Assembly (NCBI GenBank): GCA_002726845.1
Contig: PBSP01000100.1
Location: forward strand, 1 to 12,408
DNA length: 12,408 nt
Reading direction: 5' to 3'
Source of the DNA: Methanobacteriota archaeon
GTDB taxonomy: Archaea > Thermoplasmatota > Poseidoniia > Poseidoniales > Poseidoniaceae
Part shown: piece after piece, positions 1-6,355 of the stretch
Layout of the letters: each line of letters starts with the position of its first letter
Numbering within the stretch: position 1 is the stretch's first letter
Program-made: the position numbers and the translations under genes
The notes under the pieces: generated by a model
Databases searched by the model: none
What the model was told of the DNA's origin: nothing
What the model saw: only the letters and a program-made list of their open reading frames with translations

Positions 1-2
1 AG

Positions 3-113
3 TTGCCTCCAGGTGACTTTCATGTGAACCCCGATTCAAGCGGAGTGCCAACCCTTCATGAACCCATCACCCTGTTTGAGGCATCACCAAAGATATTGCA
101 CATGGTTATGTAG
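3..113 (+). CDS. C-terminal fragment of an unidentified protein (cut by the window start)
   Basis: A plus-strand frame is open from base 3 to a TAG stop at 111-113, giving the last 36 residues of a protein whose start lies outside the window. The other two plus-strand frames stop within the first 30 bases. The visible peptide, with segments such as PPGDFHVNPDSSG and HEPITLFEASPK, has ordinary composition and shows no motif I can name. Its stop lies 21 bases before the next ATG on the same strand, which suits a gene upstream in the same operon. The fragment is short, so it could be a chance open frame; the call rests on openness and spacing only. Confidence 0.45.
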   Translation: MPPGDFHVNPDSSGVPTLHEPITLFEASPKILHMVM

Positions 114-134
114 GGCCGCCAACCAGACCACATC

Positions 135-578
135 ATGCCGAAGAAATCAAAGAAGGTTGACTTACCAAGTTGGGCTGTTGGATTATGGAACGATTTGGGT
201 TCACCCACACTTGATGATGTTCAGGGCGTTCACATTGGTGGTCTTCTGGAACGCCGAAACGGACTGCGAAGAGACGACTTGATTGAAATCCTCATCGATG
301 CAAGAGCACTTCTTCCGGATTCAGACCCATGGATTCGCGGACGACTAATTTCCTCAGGTAAAACAAGCTTGGAGATTCTTGATGGAGATGGTGTGCAACG
401 GTTCATTGCACGAGACACGATCGTCCAAATCGTACTTGTTGCCCACACTCGCCCAGCGTACATCGATGACAAGGAACTACTGGCCTTCGAGCGCGAGGAC
501 ATGAAACGACGTTCAACACTCCACGAAAAGGTTGAGAAAGAAACCGCAGGAAACGACGATGCTCACCTTTGGGGGTGA
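135..578 (+). CDS. Hypothetical protein, 147 aa, possible small beta-barrel domain
   Basis: I do not recognise this family. The protein is 147 residues with a lysine-rich start (MPKKSKK), a probable helical region at residues 10-60, and a stretch at about 75-103 (SLEILDGDGVQRF then IARDTIVQIVLV) that reads as alternating beta strands. This loosely resembles an Sm-like or other small-barrel RNA-binding fold, but that is inference. The C-terminal 35 residues are highly charged and probably helical or disordered. No membrane segment or signal peptide is seen. It starts at the first ATG after the preceding partial gene, with no clear Shine-Dalgarno, and its 3' end overlaps the next gene by 20 bases if that gene starts at 559. 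Overlap and strand point to co-transcription with the pterin dehydratase and nitroreductase downstream. Confidence 0.75.
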   Translation: MPKKSKKVDLPSWAVGLWNDLGSPTLDDVQGVHIGGLLERRNGLRRDDLIEILIDARALLPDSDPWIRGRLISSGKTSLEILDGDGVQRFIARDTIVQIVLVAHTRPAYIDDKELLAFEREDMKRRSTLHEKVEKETAGNDDAHLWG

Positions 579-891
579 AGAATTGTCCAACGTTGATGGT
601 AAAAGGTCTCGACTAAATGCAGACCAAATACAACCGCTCTTAGCCCAAATCTGCACCAAGCACGAATGGATATTAGTCGATAATCATCACATTGAAGCCA
701 CGTTCTTGTTTGACGATTTTCTTGGAGCGCTTGGTTTTGTTAATTCAGCCGGTGAAGTTTGCGAGCAAGAAAATCATCACGCAAATTTCGAATTGGGCTG
801 GGGTCGAGTCAAAGTAATCATTTGGACGCACGATGTTGGCGGTTTGACGGATGCAGACTTCGTACTTGCAACCAAAATAAACGGCGTGTAG
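559..891 (+). CDS. Pterin-4a-carbinolamine dehydratase (PCD/DCoH family)
   Basis: This enzyme dehydrates 4a-hydroxy-tetrahydropterin to quinonoid dihydropterin, recycling pterin cofactor used by aromatic amino-acid hydroxylases; in many microbes it serves other pterin or molybdopterin needs. The 110-residue product has the family's size and signature: ENHHANFELGW at residues 71-81, the valine-rich strand VKVIIWTHD at 84-92, and GGLTDAD at 94-100. His73, His74 and His91 match the active-site histidines, and Asp100 follows as in the family pattern. One family position differs: the residue after the HH pair is Ala rather than the usual Pro. The frame also opens at a TTG at 532, but the ATG at 559 has an AGGA upstream and gives a normal length, so I chose it. 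It overlaps the preceding gene by 20 bases, and the nitroreductase follows 10 bases later. Cytosolic. Confidence 0.88.
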   Translation: MLTFGGEELSNVDGKRSRLNADQIQPLLAQICTKHEWILVDNHHIEATFLFDDFLGALGFVNSAGEVCEQENHHANFELGWGRVKVIIWTHDVGGLTDADFVLATKINGV

Positions 892-901
892 TGGTGTTGC
901 G

Positions 902-1474
902 ATGACAACGTTCCAGCAGCACTTGATTTCACGCAGGACCATCTACAAATTCACGGATGAAGATGTCCCTGCCGACATTATCAACCAAGCACTTGAGGCC
1001 GCTGCGGCTGCTCCATGCCACAAACATACACACCCATGGAAATTCTATTCTATTGGACAAAAGGCACGAATCTCTTTGCTTCCTGATGTCAAGCGACTCG
1101 CAGAAATCAAATCGAAAAAAAAGGGATCGCAGCGATTGGAAGAGGATTTGCAACGAGCTGTTGAAAAAATCCTTAATGTTCCGGTCCTTTTCGCAATCAC
1201 ATCAAAACGGAATCCAAGCGATCTGTTTCGAGAAAAGGAAGACTATGCGGCAACTGTGTGTGCCTTACACAACATGGTGCTGTCGTTTTGGGCGAACGGT
1301 GTCGGTTCAATGTGGTCTACGGGTTCGATTACACGTGAAGAAAAAACCTACCAAAACCTTGGTATTGATCCTGAAAAAGAAGAAATTATTGGTTTCTTGA
1401 AAGCGGGTTACCCTCAATCGATACCGACTGTACGGAAACCCCATTTCAATGAAGTAACCACAAACTTACATTGA
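902..1474 (+). CDS. Nitroreductase-family FMN oxidoreductase
   Basis: This is a 190-residue member of the nitroreductase superfamily: flavin-binding, NAD(P)H-dependent, normally a homodimer with FMN at the interface. The FMN phosphate-binding start SRRTIYKF lies at residues 10-17, ALEAAAAAPCHKHTHPWKF at 30-48 matches the conserved helix and the segment after it, and REKEDYAATVCALHNMVLSF at 110-129 with GVGSMWSTG at 133-141 is the central helix and substrate loop. The C-terminal EEIIGFLKAGYP at 160-171 is the usual closing strand. The size fits the short YdjA-like branch. Substrate cannot be told from sequence; old labels such as 'nitro reduction' need not apply. It lies 10 bases after the pterin dehydratase gene, so the two are probably co-transcribed; a shared role in cofactor redox chemistry is only a guess. 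Confidence 0.88.
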   Translation: MTTFQQHLISRRTIYKFTDEDVPADIINQALEAAAAAPCHKHTHPWKFYSIGQKARISLLPDVKRLAEIKSKKKGSQRLEEDLQRAVEKILNVPVLFAITSKRNPSDLFREKEDYAATVCALHNMVLSFWANGVGSMWSTGSITREEKTYQNLGIDPEKEEIIGFLKAGYPQSIPTVRKPHFNEVTTNLH

Positions 1475-1479
1475 TTTTT
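1475..1479 (+). terminator. Oligo-T run after the nitroreductase stop
   Basis: Five consecutive T directly follow the TGA at 1472-1474. Archaeal RNA polymerase commonly stops at T-rich tracts without a hairpin, and this run lies in the 49-base gap between two convergent genes, where termination is expected. The run is short and the call is weak. Confidence 0.25.
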
Positions 1480-1523
1480 CGTGTGAAAAGAGATTCAAAC
1501 GCCCATAGAAAACAAGGCTAAAC

Positions 1524-1934
1524 CTAGAGTTTTACCGGTCGTGTAGCACCGCATGCTTGGCACTTTAGTAGAGTGGTCCTATCTTCCTTCATGAAGTGTG
1601 TATCCGGGGCACCGCATTGAATGCATTTGATGTAAGTGTTCACATATCCAACGATTGCCTTCTTCAATCGCTTGGGCGGAATTCGCCCCTTGAAACGAGC
1701 TCGTGGACCGTCTCGAGACCCAGAAGTTCCAAGTTCATTGAGGATGTATTGGTACACATGATTGTCATCGCGGTCCATCATTGCGACAACCTCTGTGAAA
1801 TTCCTCAATATGGTGTTTGATCCTTCAATCATGATTTGTGGCTCCGGTAGTCGCCAACGGGCCCTGGATGAAATATCTTCAGGGATGTTGTCGCGGGCCC
1901 GATTAAGAAGTGTCTCATAATCAAAGTCGCTCAT
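1524..1934 (-). CDS. Translation initiation factor aIF2 subunit beta
   Basis: aIF2 beta is part of the heterotrimer that carries initiator Met-tRNA to the archaeal small ribosomal subunit. From the ATG at 1934 the protein is 136 residues, the usual archaeal size. It begins with the typical DFDYETLLNRA helix, followed by a central domain with FTEVVAMMDRDDNHVYQYIL at residues 46-65 and a core that includes GRIPPKRL at 83-90. It ends in a C-terminal zinc ribbon with cysteines 104, 107, 125 and 128 (CIQC and CQAC). The frame extends upstream to an ATG at 1994, adding 20 residues; I prefer 1934 because family members start at this helix, an AGGA lies six bases upstream, and it leaves room for divergent promoters before base 2026. 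The gene is read alone, convergent with the nitroreductase and divergent from the GfcR-like regulator. Confidence 0.95.
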   Translation of the reverse strand: MSDFDYETLLNRARDNIPEDISSRARWRLPEPQIMIEGSNTILRNFTEVVAMMDRDDNHVYQYILNELGTSGSRDGPRARFKGRIPPKRLKKAIVGYVNTYIKCIQCGAPDTHFMKEDRTTLLKCQACGATRPVKL

Positions 1935-2004
1935 GATACGTCCTGACACCCCTTTCTCTTCAAGTCTTTGATGAAAAAGATGCAAAGCCTTCATGGAGGT
2001 TCGT

Positions 2005-2019
2005 GTGTTCGCTTAACAC
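2005..2019. promoter_or_regulatory. Small inverted repeat in the aIF2 beta / regulator divergent region
   Basis: GTGTT, five bases, then AACAC form a perfect palindrome centred 14 bases before the ATG of the GfcR-like regulator. This is a place where an autoregulatory operator would lie. Arms of only five bases occur often by chance, so this is a candidate site and no more. Confidence 0.2.
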
Positions 2020-2025
2020 GATAAC

Positions 2026-2604
2026 ATGACTCTGGGCATTGAGGAACTGAAAACCATCGCTAAGAATCTGCGAAAAGATGGATTGAATTCGCAACAAATT
2101 GCAGATGAGTTATCGCTCTCTCAAGACACCATTCAATGGCTCCTAACCGATTCAAATTCTGAGCGACCAACGGACGTTCGTGTCGGCTGGAGGACGATTG
2201 GTGTCCGTCCGGCTCGGATTACAGCCATCGGTGAAATAATGGCAGACGTCGTACTCGAAGAAATCGATGAAGTCGATACAGTTGTTGGCATATCCATCAA
2301 TGGAATCGCCTTTGCTCACGAAGTTGCTCAATCTCTAGACGTCGAGGTTGCCATTCATCGCAACGTCGAAGGTGAGCCCGGCTCGGGGGCACTTTCCAAC
2401 AAATACGGTCAAGTTGGGGGCGGAAAGAAAGTCGTCATCATTGATGATGTCTTGTCGAGTGGAGTGACGATGAGCCAGACCATCTCAGCAATCCGATCTC
2501 TTGGAGGAGAGGTTGTCCTTGCCCTTGTCCTTGTCAACAAAACAGCTCGAAACGAAGTGGATGATGTCCCGCTTCGCGGTTTGATTCGAGCAGTCCCTGT
2601 TTGA
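2026..2604 (+). CDS. gfcR: GfcR-like transcriptional regulator: HTH fused to a phosphoribosyltransferase domain
   Basis: This 192-residue protein joins an N-terminal helix-turn-helix (about residues 5-45, with LNSQQIADELSLSQDTIQWL) to a type I phosphoribosyltransferase fold. The PRPP-binding loop VVIIDDVLSSGVTM is at residues 136-149, preceded by a flexible-hood segment NKYGQVGGGKK. The arrangement is that of the archaeal family annotated as 'orotate phosphoribosyltransferase-like', whose haloarchaeal member GfcR regulates sugar-degradation genes. In that family the domain is thought to sense a small molecule rather than make nucleotides. The target genes here are unknown. The TGA stop sits inside the GAGGTG ribosome-binding site of the lysyl-tRNA synthetase gene 9 bases downstream, so the two are almost certainly co-transcribed. 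The start is the first ATG of the frame, with no Shine-Dalgarno, suggesting a leaderless message. Confidence 0.88.
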   Translation: MTLGIEELKTIAKNLRKDGLNSQQIADELSLSQDTIQWLLTDSNSERPTDVRVGWRTIGVRPARITAIGEIMADVVLEEIDEVDTVVGISINGIAFAHEVAQSLDVEVAIHRNVEGEPGSGALSNKYGQVGGGKKVVIIDDVLSSGVTMSQTISAIRSLGGEVVLALVLVNKTARNEVDDVPLRGLIRAVPV

Positions 2605-2613
2605 GGTGTAGTC

Positions 2614-4206
2614 ATGCATTGGTCAGATGTTGTTGCACAGCGTCTGGCCGAGCGAGGAAAGAAGCACATTGTATCGACCGGAATCACGCCCAGTGGAGAA
2701 TTCCACATTGGTCATCTCCGTGAGATTCTCACTGGGGACATGATTTCAAAGGCAGCAAAAAAAGCAGGGTTGGATGTAGAATTTGTTTTCATCGTCGATA
2801 GCGCCGACCCATTGCGAAAGGTGTACTCCTTCTTGGACGATTCATACTCTGCATATATTGGCCACCAACTCAAACAAATACCTCCTCCAAACGAATTTGG
2901 TATGCCCGATTTGGAACGTTTTTCCAATGGAGTTTCGTACGCAGACCACTTTCTTGAACCGTTCAAAGAAGCACTTACTCAAATCGATGTTCATCCCCGA
3001 TTTATCGATAACTTTGATTCGTATGCGAACGGTAAATTTGCAGAAACCGCCCGGCAAGCCTGCAACAATGCTGACCGAATTCGTGAGATTATCGAACGCG
3101 TATCGGGTCGCCAACTCGCTGATGATTGGTTTCCTTGGAACCCGATTGATTCAAACGGATCCATTGATGGAATACGCGTGAATGGATGGGAAGATCCTTT
3201 GGTGCATTGGACCGACTCCGAGGGGAGGCAGGGAACAAGCGATGTCACGAAAGGAGAAGGAAAACTTCCTTGGCGAGTCGATTGGCCTGCAAAATGGGCT
3301 TGGATTGGAGTTACGATGGAGCCTTTCGGAAAAGACCATGGTGCAGCCGGTGGTTCGTTTGACACTGGAAAAGAAATCGTCGAATTGTTCGGTGTCAAAG
3401 CCCCTCTCGATTTGACGTACGAATGGATCAGTTTGCGAGGAAAAGGTGCAATGTCTTCTTCTTCAGGGAACACCATAGGTCCACTGGAAGCGTTGTCGCT
3501 CGTTCCGCCAGAAATCCTCCGCTATCTCGTGGCATCAACAAAACCGAACAAAGCGATTGAATTTGACACGGGCATGGGTCTTGTAAATCTAGCCGATGAG
3601 TTTGAGCGAGCCACCGCCAGAGATTTTTCACTCGAAATGGAAAAGGAAGGGCTTAGTCGAAGACAGATCGTTGCCATTGAAGATGCAAAAACTGCTGTCG
3701 AGCTCTCATGCATCTCGGAAAAAGAGGAAGCATCTCTGGTTACATTCCGTCACCTCGCTTTGCTGGCGCAAACCAAATCCAAAGACGAGGATGTTTGGGA
3801 ATCCTTAGGGTTGAGCAAAAGCGTTTCGCAAGTCATGACCGATCGTCTTCAACGTATGCGGACATGGATTCAATCGAAACATTTCCCAGACGAACTTCGA
3901 ATCACCATTCTTGAACATCCAGATTCAGATGCCATCGGTTTGTTGGATGATCAGAATATGAAGGTCCTACCGGATCTAATTGCATCGCTGAGAGCCTGTG
4001 AATGGACGGTGAAAGAGATTCAATCTGCAATTTCAAGTGCTGCGTCCAAGAATGAGATTGCTCCAAGGAGCGTTTACAGGGCGTTGTATTTGTGCATCAT
4101 GGGCAGGGAACGTGGGCCACGTCTGCCGACCATTTTGGTTGAATTGGACAGGGATTCAATATTGAGCCTTCTTGACGCTTGCATACAAGCGAAGAAAGAA
4201 TCTTAA
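2614..4206 (+). CDS. lysS: Lysyl-tRNA synthetase, class I
   Basis: The enzyme charges tRNA-Lys with lysine using ATP in the cytosol. It is the class I form found in most euryarchaea and some bacteria, unrelated to the usual class II enzyme. At 530 residues it matches the family length. The N-terminal Rossmann domain carries TGITPSGEFHIGHLRE, with the HIGH motif at residues 31-34. The second class I signature is at about 278-286 as GAMSSSSGN, a degenerate KMSKS lacking both lysines. The family-typical tract EPFGKDHGAAGGSFDTGKEI is at 233-252. The C-terminal 200 residues look helical, as expected for the anticodon-binding helical bundle. A clear GAGGTG ribosome site at 2603-2608 fixes the ATG at 2614 and overlaps the stop of the upstream regulator gene. 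TTTT follows the stop codon and may aid termination. Confidence 0.96.
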   Translation: MHWSDVVAQRLAERGKKHIVSTGITPSGEFHIGHLREILTGDMISKAAKKAGLDVEFVFIVDSADPLRKVYSFLDDSYSAYIGHQLKQIPPPNEFGMPDLERFSNGVSYADHFLEPFKEALTQIDVHPRFIDNFDSYANGKFAETARQACNNADRIREIIERVSGRQLADDWFPWNPIDSNGSIDGIRVNGWEDPLVHWTDSEGRQGTSDVTKGEGKLPWRVDWPAKWAWIGVTMEPFGKDHGAAGGSFDTGKEIVELFGVKAPLDLTYEWISLRGKGAMSSSSGNTIGPLEALSLVPPEILRYLVASTKPNKAIEFDTGMGLVNLADEFERATARDFSLEMEKEGLSRRQIVAIEDAKTAVELSCISEKEEASLVTFRHLALLAQTKSKDEDVWESLGLSKSVSQVMTDRLQRMRTWIQSKHFPDELRITILEHPDSDAIGLLDDQNMKVLPDLIASLRACEWTVKEIQSAISSAASKNEIAPRSVYRALYLCIMGRERGPRLPTILVELDRDSILSLLDACIQAKKES

Positions 4207-4260
4207 TTTTGCAACCCATCTACCCTAAGAGTTGAAAAGAGGTTGAAGCATCTCGTAACC

Positions 4261-5472
4261 ATGGCAGGGGTCTATTGTCCGGTTTGTGAAGCTGGAGTGG
4301 AGGCTGCAGCAAAATTCTGTCTGTCGTGCGGACATGATTTGGCTGTTCAGGGCCCAATCACCTCAACCGGTCATGACCTAAACCAAATCAAGGACGTCAT
4401 TCGCCATCGAGAGGACCTCTCAATGGCGGAAAAATTTGACATGATTGCGCGTGTTGAGGAAGGAGCAAATCCAATTTCGATGGGTATCGCAGCCGCAGCC
4501 GATGACGGTGAGAACTTTGACATTGGTCAAGCCTTTGAGGGGGCCGGTGAAGACCTCTCTCCGTTCAAAAAACACGAATTTGGTCAATCACCAGCCGCTA
4601 GCGCCGCCGTCCGGGCAGTCGTTAGAGGAACAACTGGATGGGATATGATCAAAGCGGGAACTTTAGACATGTCCGACGGTATGTTCAGGGAAGCGATGGA
4701 TCACGGTATGGATGCATCAGCCCACATTCACGACGTTGCAAGCGGGGAACACGAAGGAATCGACCCAGACGCAATGCGGGCAATACCTGTGCTCAAACCC
4801 CCAAAGAGAAGCTTTTGTCCAAAATGTGGCTCAGACATCCACAACAATACCATGCTTCAGTGGAGAAAATGGAGAGAATCCTCTTCAGACGTGGTTTCAA
4901 TGCAAATGGAGGCGGCAATGGAAACTGCGCTCATTGAAGTTGCAAGCCACTACATAAACGTCATACAGGCATTGAAAGATGAACGAGACGACGCTGTTTC
5001 AAGGGCTGCTAAAACAGCGGCGGAGAGTAACGAGGATTCCCTTCGAGAAAAATTGGAATCTGAGATTCGGGCAGAACTTGAAAAAGAATTCAAATCCAGT
5101 GCCAAAGCAAGTTCTTCCGCTAAATCAAGCTCAACATCAAAATCAAAACCAAAGAAAACACAATCGAAACCAAAAACCAAACCAAAGTCTGGCGGCATGT
5201 TTGGTGCGAAACGTCCAAAGAAGACCTACGAAGGCGAACCTGGTGGTAAAGCAGATTGGTTCCTTGAAGAAGCACTGGATACGGTGTACGATCCTCACGG
5301 AACTGGGAAACCGATCAAGGCTGCGACGATTCTTGCCCGATCATCCGAAGGAAACGTACGAGTTCGAGACGTTGTTCGATCTTATGCTTTGCAAGGTAAA
5401 GATGGGGTAGAGGAGTTGGCTTGGACCAATCCAATTACGGAGTACATTATCGAAGCATTCGATGCTTGCTGA
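4261..5472 (+). CDS. Zinc-ribbon protein with coiled coil and Ser/Lys-rich linker, function unknown
   Basis: I do not recognise a named family for this 403-residue protein. An N-terminal zinc ribbon has Cys6-Cys9 and Cys20-Cys23 (CPVC, CLSC). A poorly predicted middle region, rich in Ala, Asp and Gly, follows. A lone CPKCG at 186-190 lacks a visible partner pair, so it is half a ribbon unless it pairs in a dimer. Residues about 200-280 are charged and helical and look like a coiled coil. A strongly biased Ser/Lys/Pro/Thr tract covers about 279-315, and a compact globular domain of some 85 residues ends the protein (WFLEEALDTVYDPHGTGKPI through EYIIEAFDAC). No membrane segment is seen. The frame opens at a TTG at 4243, but the ATG at 4261 places the ribbon near the N-terminus as usual. 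The gap from lysS is 54 bases. Nucleic-acid or protein-scaffold binding is plausible but inferred. Confidence 0.82.
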   Translation: MAGVYCPVCEAGVEAAAKFCLSCGHDLAVQGPITSTGHDLNQIKDVIRHREDLSMAEKFDMIARVEEGANPISMGIAAAADDGENFDIGQAFEGAGEDLSPFKKHEFGQSPAASAAVRAVVRGTTGWDMIKAGTLDMSDGMFREAMDHGMDASAHIHDVASGEHEGIDPDAMRAIPVLKPPKRSFCPKCGSDIHNNTMLQWRKWRESSSDVVSMQMEAAMETALIEVASHYINVIQALKDERDDAVSRAAKTAAESNEDSLREKLESEIRAELEKEFKSSAKASSSAKSSSTSKSKPKKTQSKPKTKPKSGGMFGAKRPKKTYEGEPGGKADWFLEEALDTVYDPHGTGKPIKAATILARSSEGNVRVRDVVRSYALQGKDGVEELAWTNPITEYIIEAFDAC

Positions 5473-5473
5473 T

Positions 5474-6274
5474 TTACGATATGCTCGACGAGAGGTCGAA
5501 TGCATACCGGATGCCAATGACGAAAAGCACTGCAACAAACAGATGCATGATACGTTGTTCTGACATCTTTCCAATACCAAAGCGAGCCCCAAGATTCGCT
5601 GCGATGACAACAATCAGAGGTAAGCAAAGGACAAGCAAGAGATTGGAAGACAACAAATCGATTTGGCTTGAATCAAGTGCAACAAAATGTGCTAAAATCG
5701 AAATGGGCAAAACAACCATCATGATGTGAAGACTGGTCCCAATCGCCTTCCTCGAATCGAGACCTCCGTATACCTTCAATACCGGAACGTAGATTGCTCC
5801 TGCTCCAATTGCAAGCACGGACGAGAGAAAACCCCCCGAACCTACGCCTATGCTCATTGGGAACATGTTTGAATTGTTTTCAGTTTCAGGCGATTTTTTG
5901 TTGGACCGAAGTGTTTTGAGAATGGCCCAAATTATGAACATTAAACTCAACCCTTTGAAGATCAGATTGAATGAACCTCCAAGTGATGCAACAGCAAGAA
6001 CACCTAGGAATGCACCTGGAAGTGCAGTCCTCAAACTCTGCTTGAAACGTCGGTCCGAAAAAAGACCTTCTTTACGATGACGCAATCCAGAACCCCATGC
6101 AACCGTTGCCGACAGTCCGAGTGAAACGATCAGCAGAGCGCCATCAATCTCCCAACCCAAACCATAGTGCAGCAATGGAGCAAAAAGAAGACCACCACCA
6201 AGTCCAAGAGGAGCGAATAAGAAGCCAATGCAGCCACTTCCGAGAAGCACTAGGGCAACGGTAGCGGCGTCCAT
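5474..6274 (-). CDS. TauE/SafE-family anion permease
   Basis: A 266-residue polytopic membrane protein of the TauE/SafE family, whose studied members move sulfite, sulfoacetate or other small organic anions across the cytoplasmic membrane. About eight hydrophobic segments are visible (roughly residues 5-36, 44-62, 83-100, 104-121, 140-166, 178-200, 208-233, 241-259). The two halves repeat each other: GLGGGLLFAPLL near residues 24-35 in the first half matches AIGAGAIYVPVL near 155-166 in the second, the internal duplication typical of the family. A charged, Asn-rich loop at 122-138 separates the halves. The substrate cannot be predicted and no sulfur genes are adjacent. It converges on the zinc-ribbon gene with one base between stops, and diverges from lemA with a TATA-like box about 27 bases before its ATG. 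Confidence 0.9.
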   Translation of the reverse strand: MDAATVALVLLGSGCIGFLFAPLGLGGGLLFAPLLHYGLGWEIDGALLIVSLGLSATVAWGSGLRHRKEGLFSDRRFKQSLRTALPGAFLGVLAVASLGGSFNLIFKGLSLMFIIWAILKTLRSNKKSPETENNSNMFPMSIGVGSGGFLSSVLAIGAGAIYVPVLKVYGGLDSRKAIGTSLHIMMVVLPISILAHFVALDSSQIDLLSSNLLLVLCLPLIVVIAANLGARFGIGKMSEQRIMHLFVAVLFVIGIRYAFDLSSSIS

Positions 6275-6295
6275 ATCGAACGCATTCTAACCCAG

Positions 6296-6305
6296 CATAT
6301 CATAT
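6296..6305 (-). promoter_or_regulatory. TATA-like box for the TauE/SafE gene
   Basis: On the minus strand the AT-rich string ATATGATATG lies centred about 27 bases before the ATG at 6274. Archaeal TATA boxes sit about 26 bases before the transcription start, so this spacing implies a leaderless or nearly leaderless message. The match to a TATA consensus is fair rather than strong. Confidence 0.4.
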
Positions 6306-6320
6306 CAACGTAGTTTGTAG

Positions 6321-6328
6321 TATAAATT
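6321..6328 (+). promoter_or_regulatory. TATA box for the LemA gene
   Basis: TATAAATT is a near-ideal archaeal TATA element. Its centre is about 31 bases before the ATG at 6356, so transcription should begin a few bases upstream of the start codon. It is the clearest promoter in the window and separates the lemA block from the divergent permease gene. Confidence 0.6.
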
Positions 6329-6355
6329 GATAAGTCTTGAACATAAGGAATCTGT

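Noticed and set aside
58..282. A 74-codon open frame starting at an ATG at base 58
   Set aside because: It overlaps the hypothetical gene at 135 and the end of the upstream partial gene in another frame, and its product is rich in Cys, Arg and His with no domain look.
957..1400. A 147-codon frame within the nitroreductase gene
   Set aside because: It is on the same strand in another frame; the nitroreductase motifs are clear in the main frame and this product looks like an out-of-frame translation.
1995..2025. Start of aIF2 beta at 1994 with a TATA-like box near 2017-2024
   Set aside because: The spacing would suit a leaderless message, but the 20 extra residues are not part of the conserved family start; kept as a less likely alternative.
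2026..2604. True orotate phosphoribosyltransferase (pyrE)
   Set aside because: The N-terminal helix-turn-helix fits the GfcR-like regulators, so I call it a regulator despite the PRPP loop and the carA gene in the same window.
4979..5410. A 143-codon frame across the Ser/Lys tract of the zinc-ribbon gene
   Set aside because: Its Gln/Asn/Lys-rich product arises from the biased DNA of the linker; the zinc-ribbon frame continues with sensible sequence on both sides.
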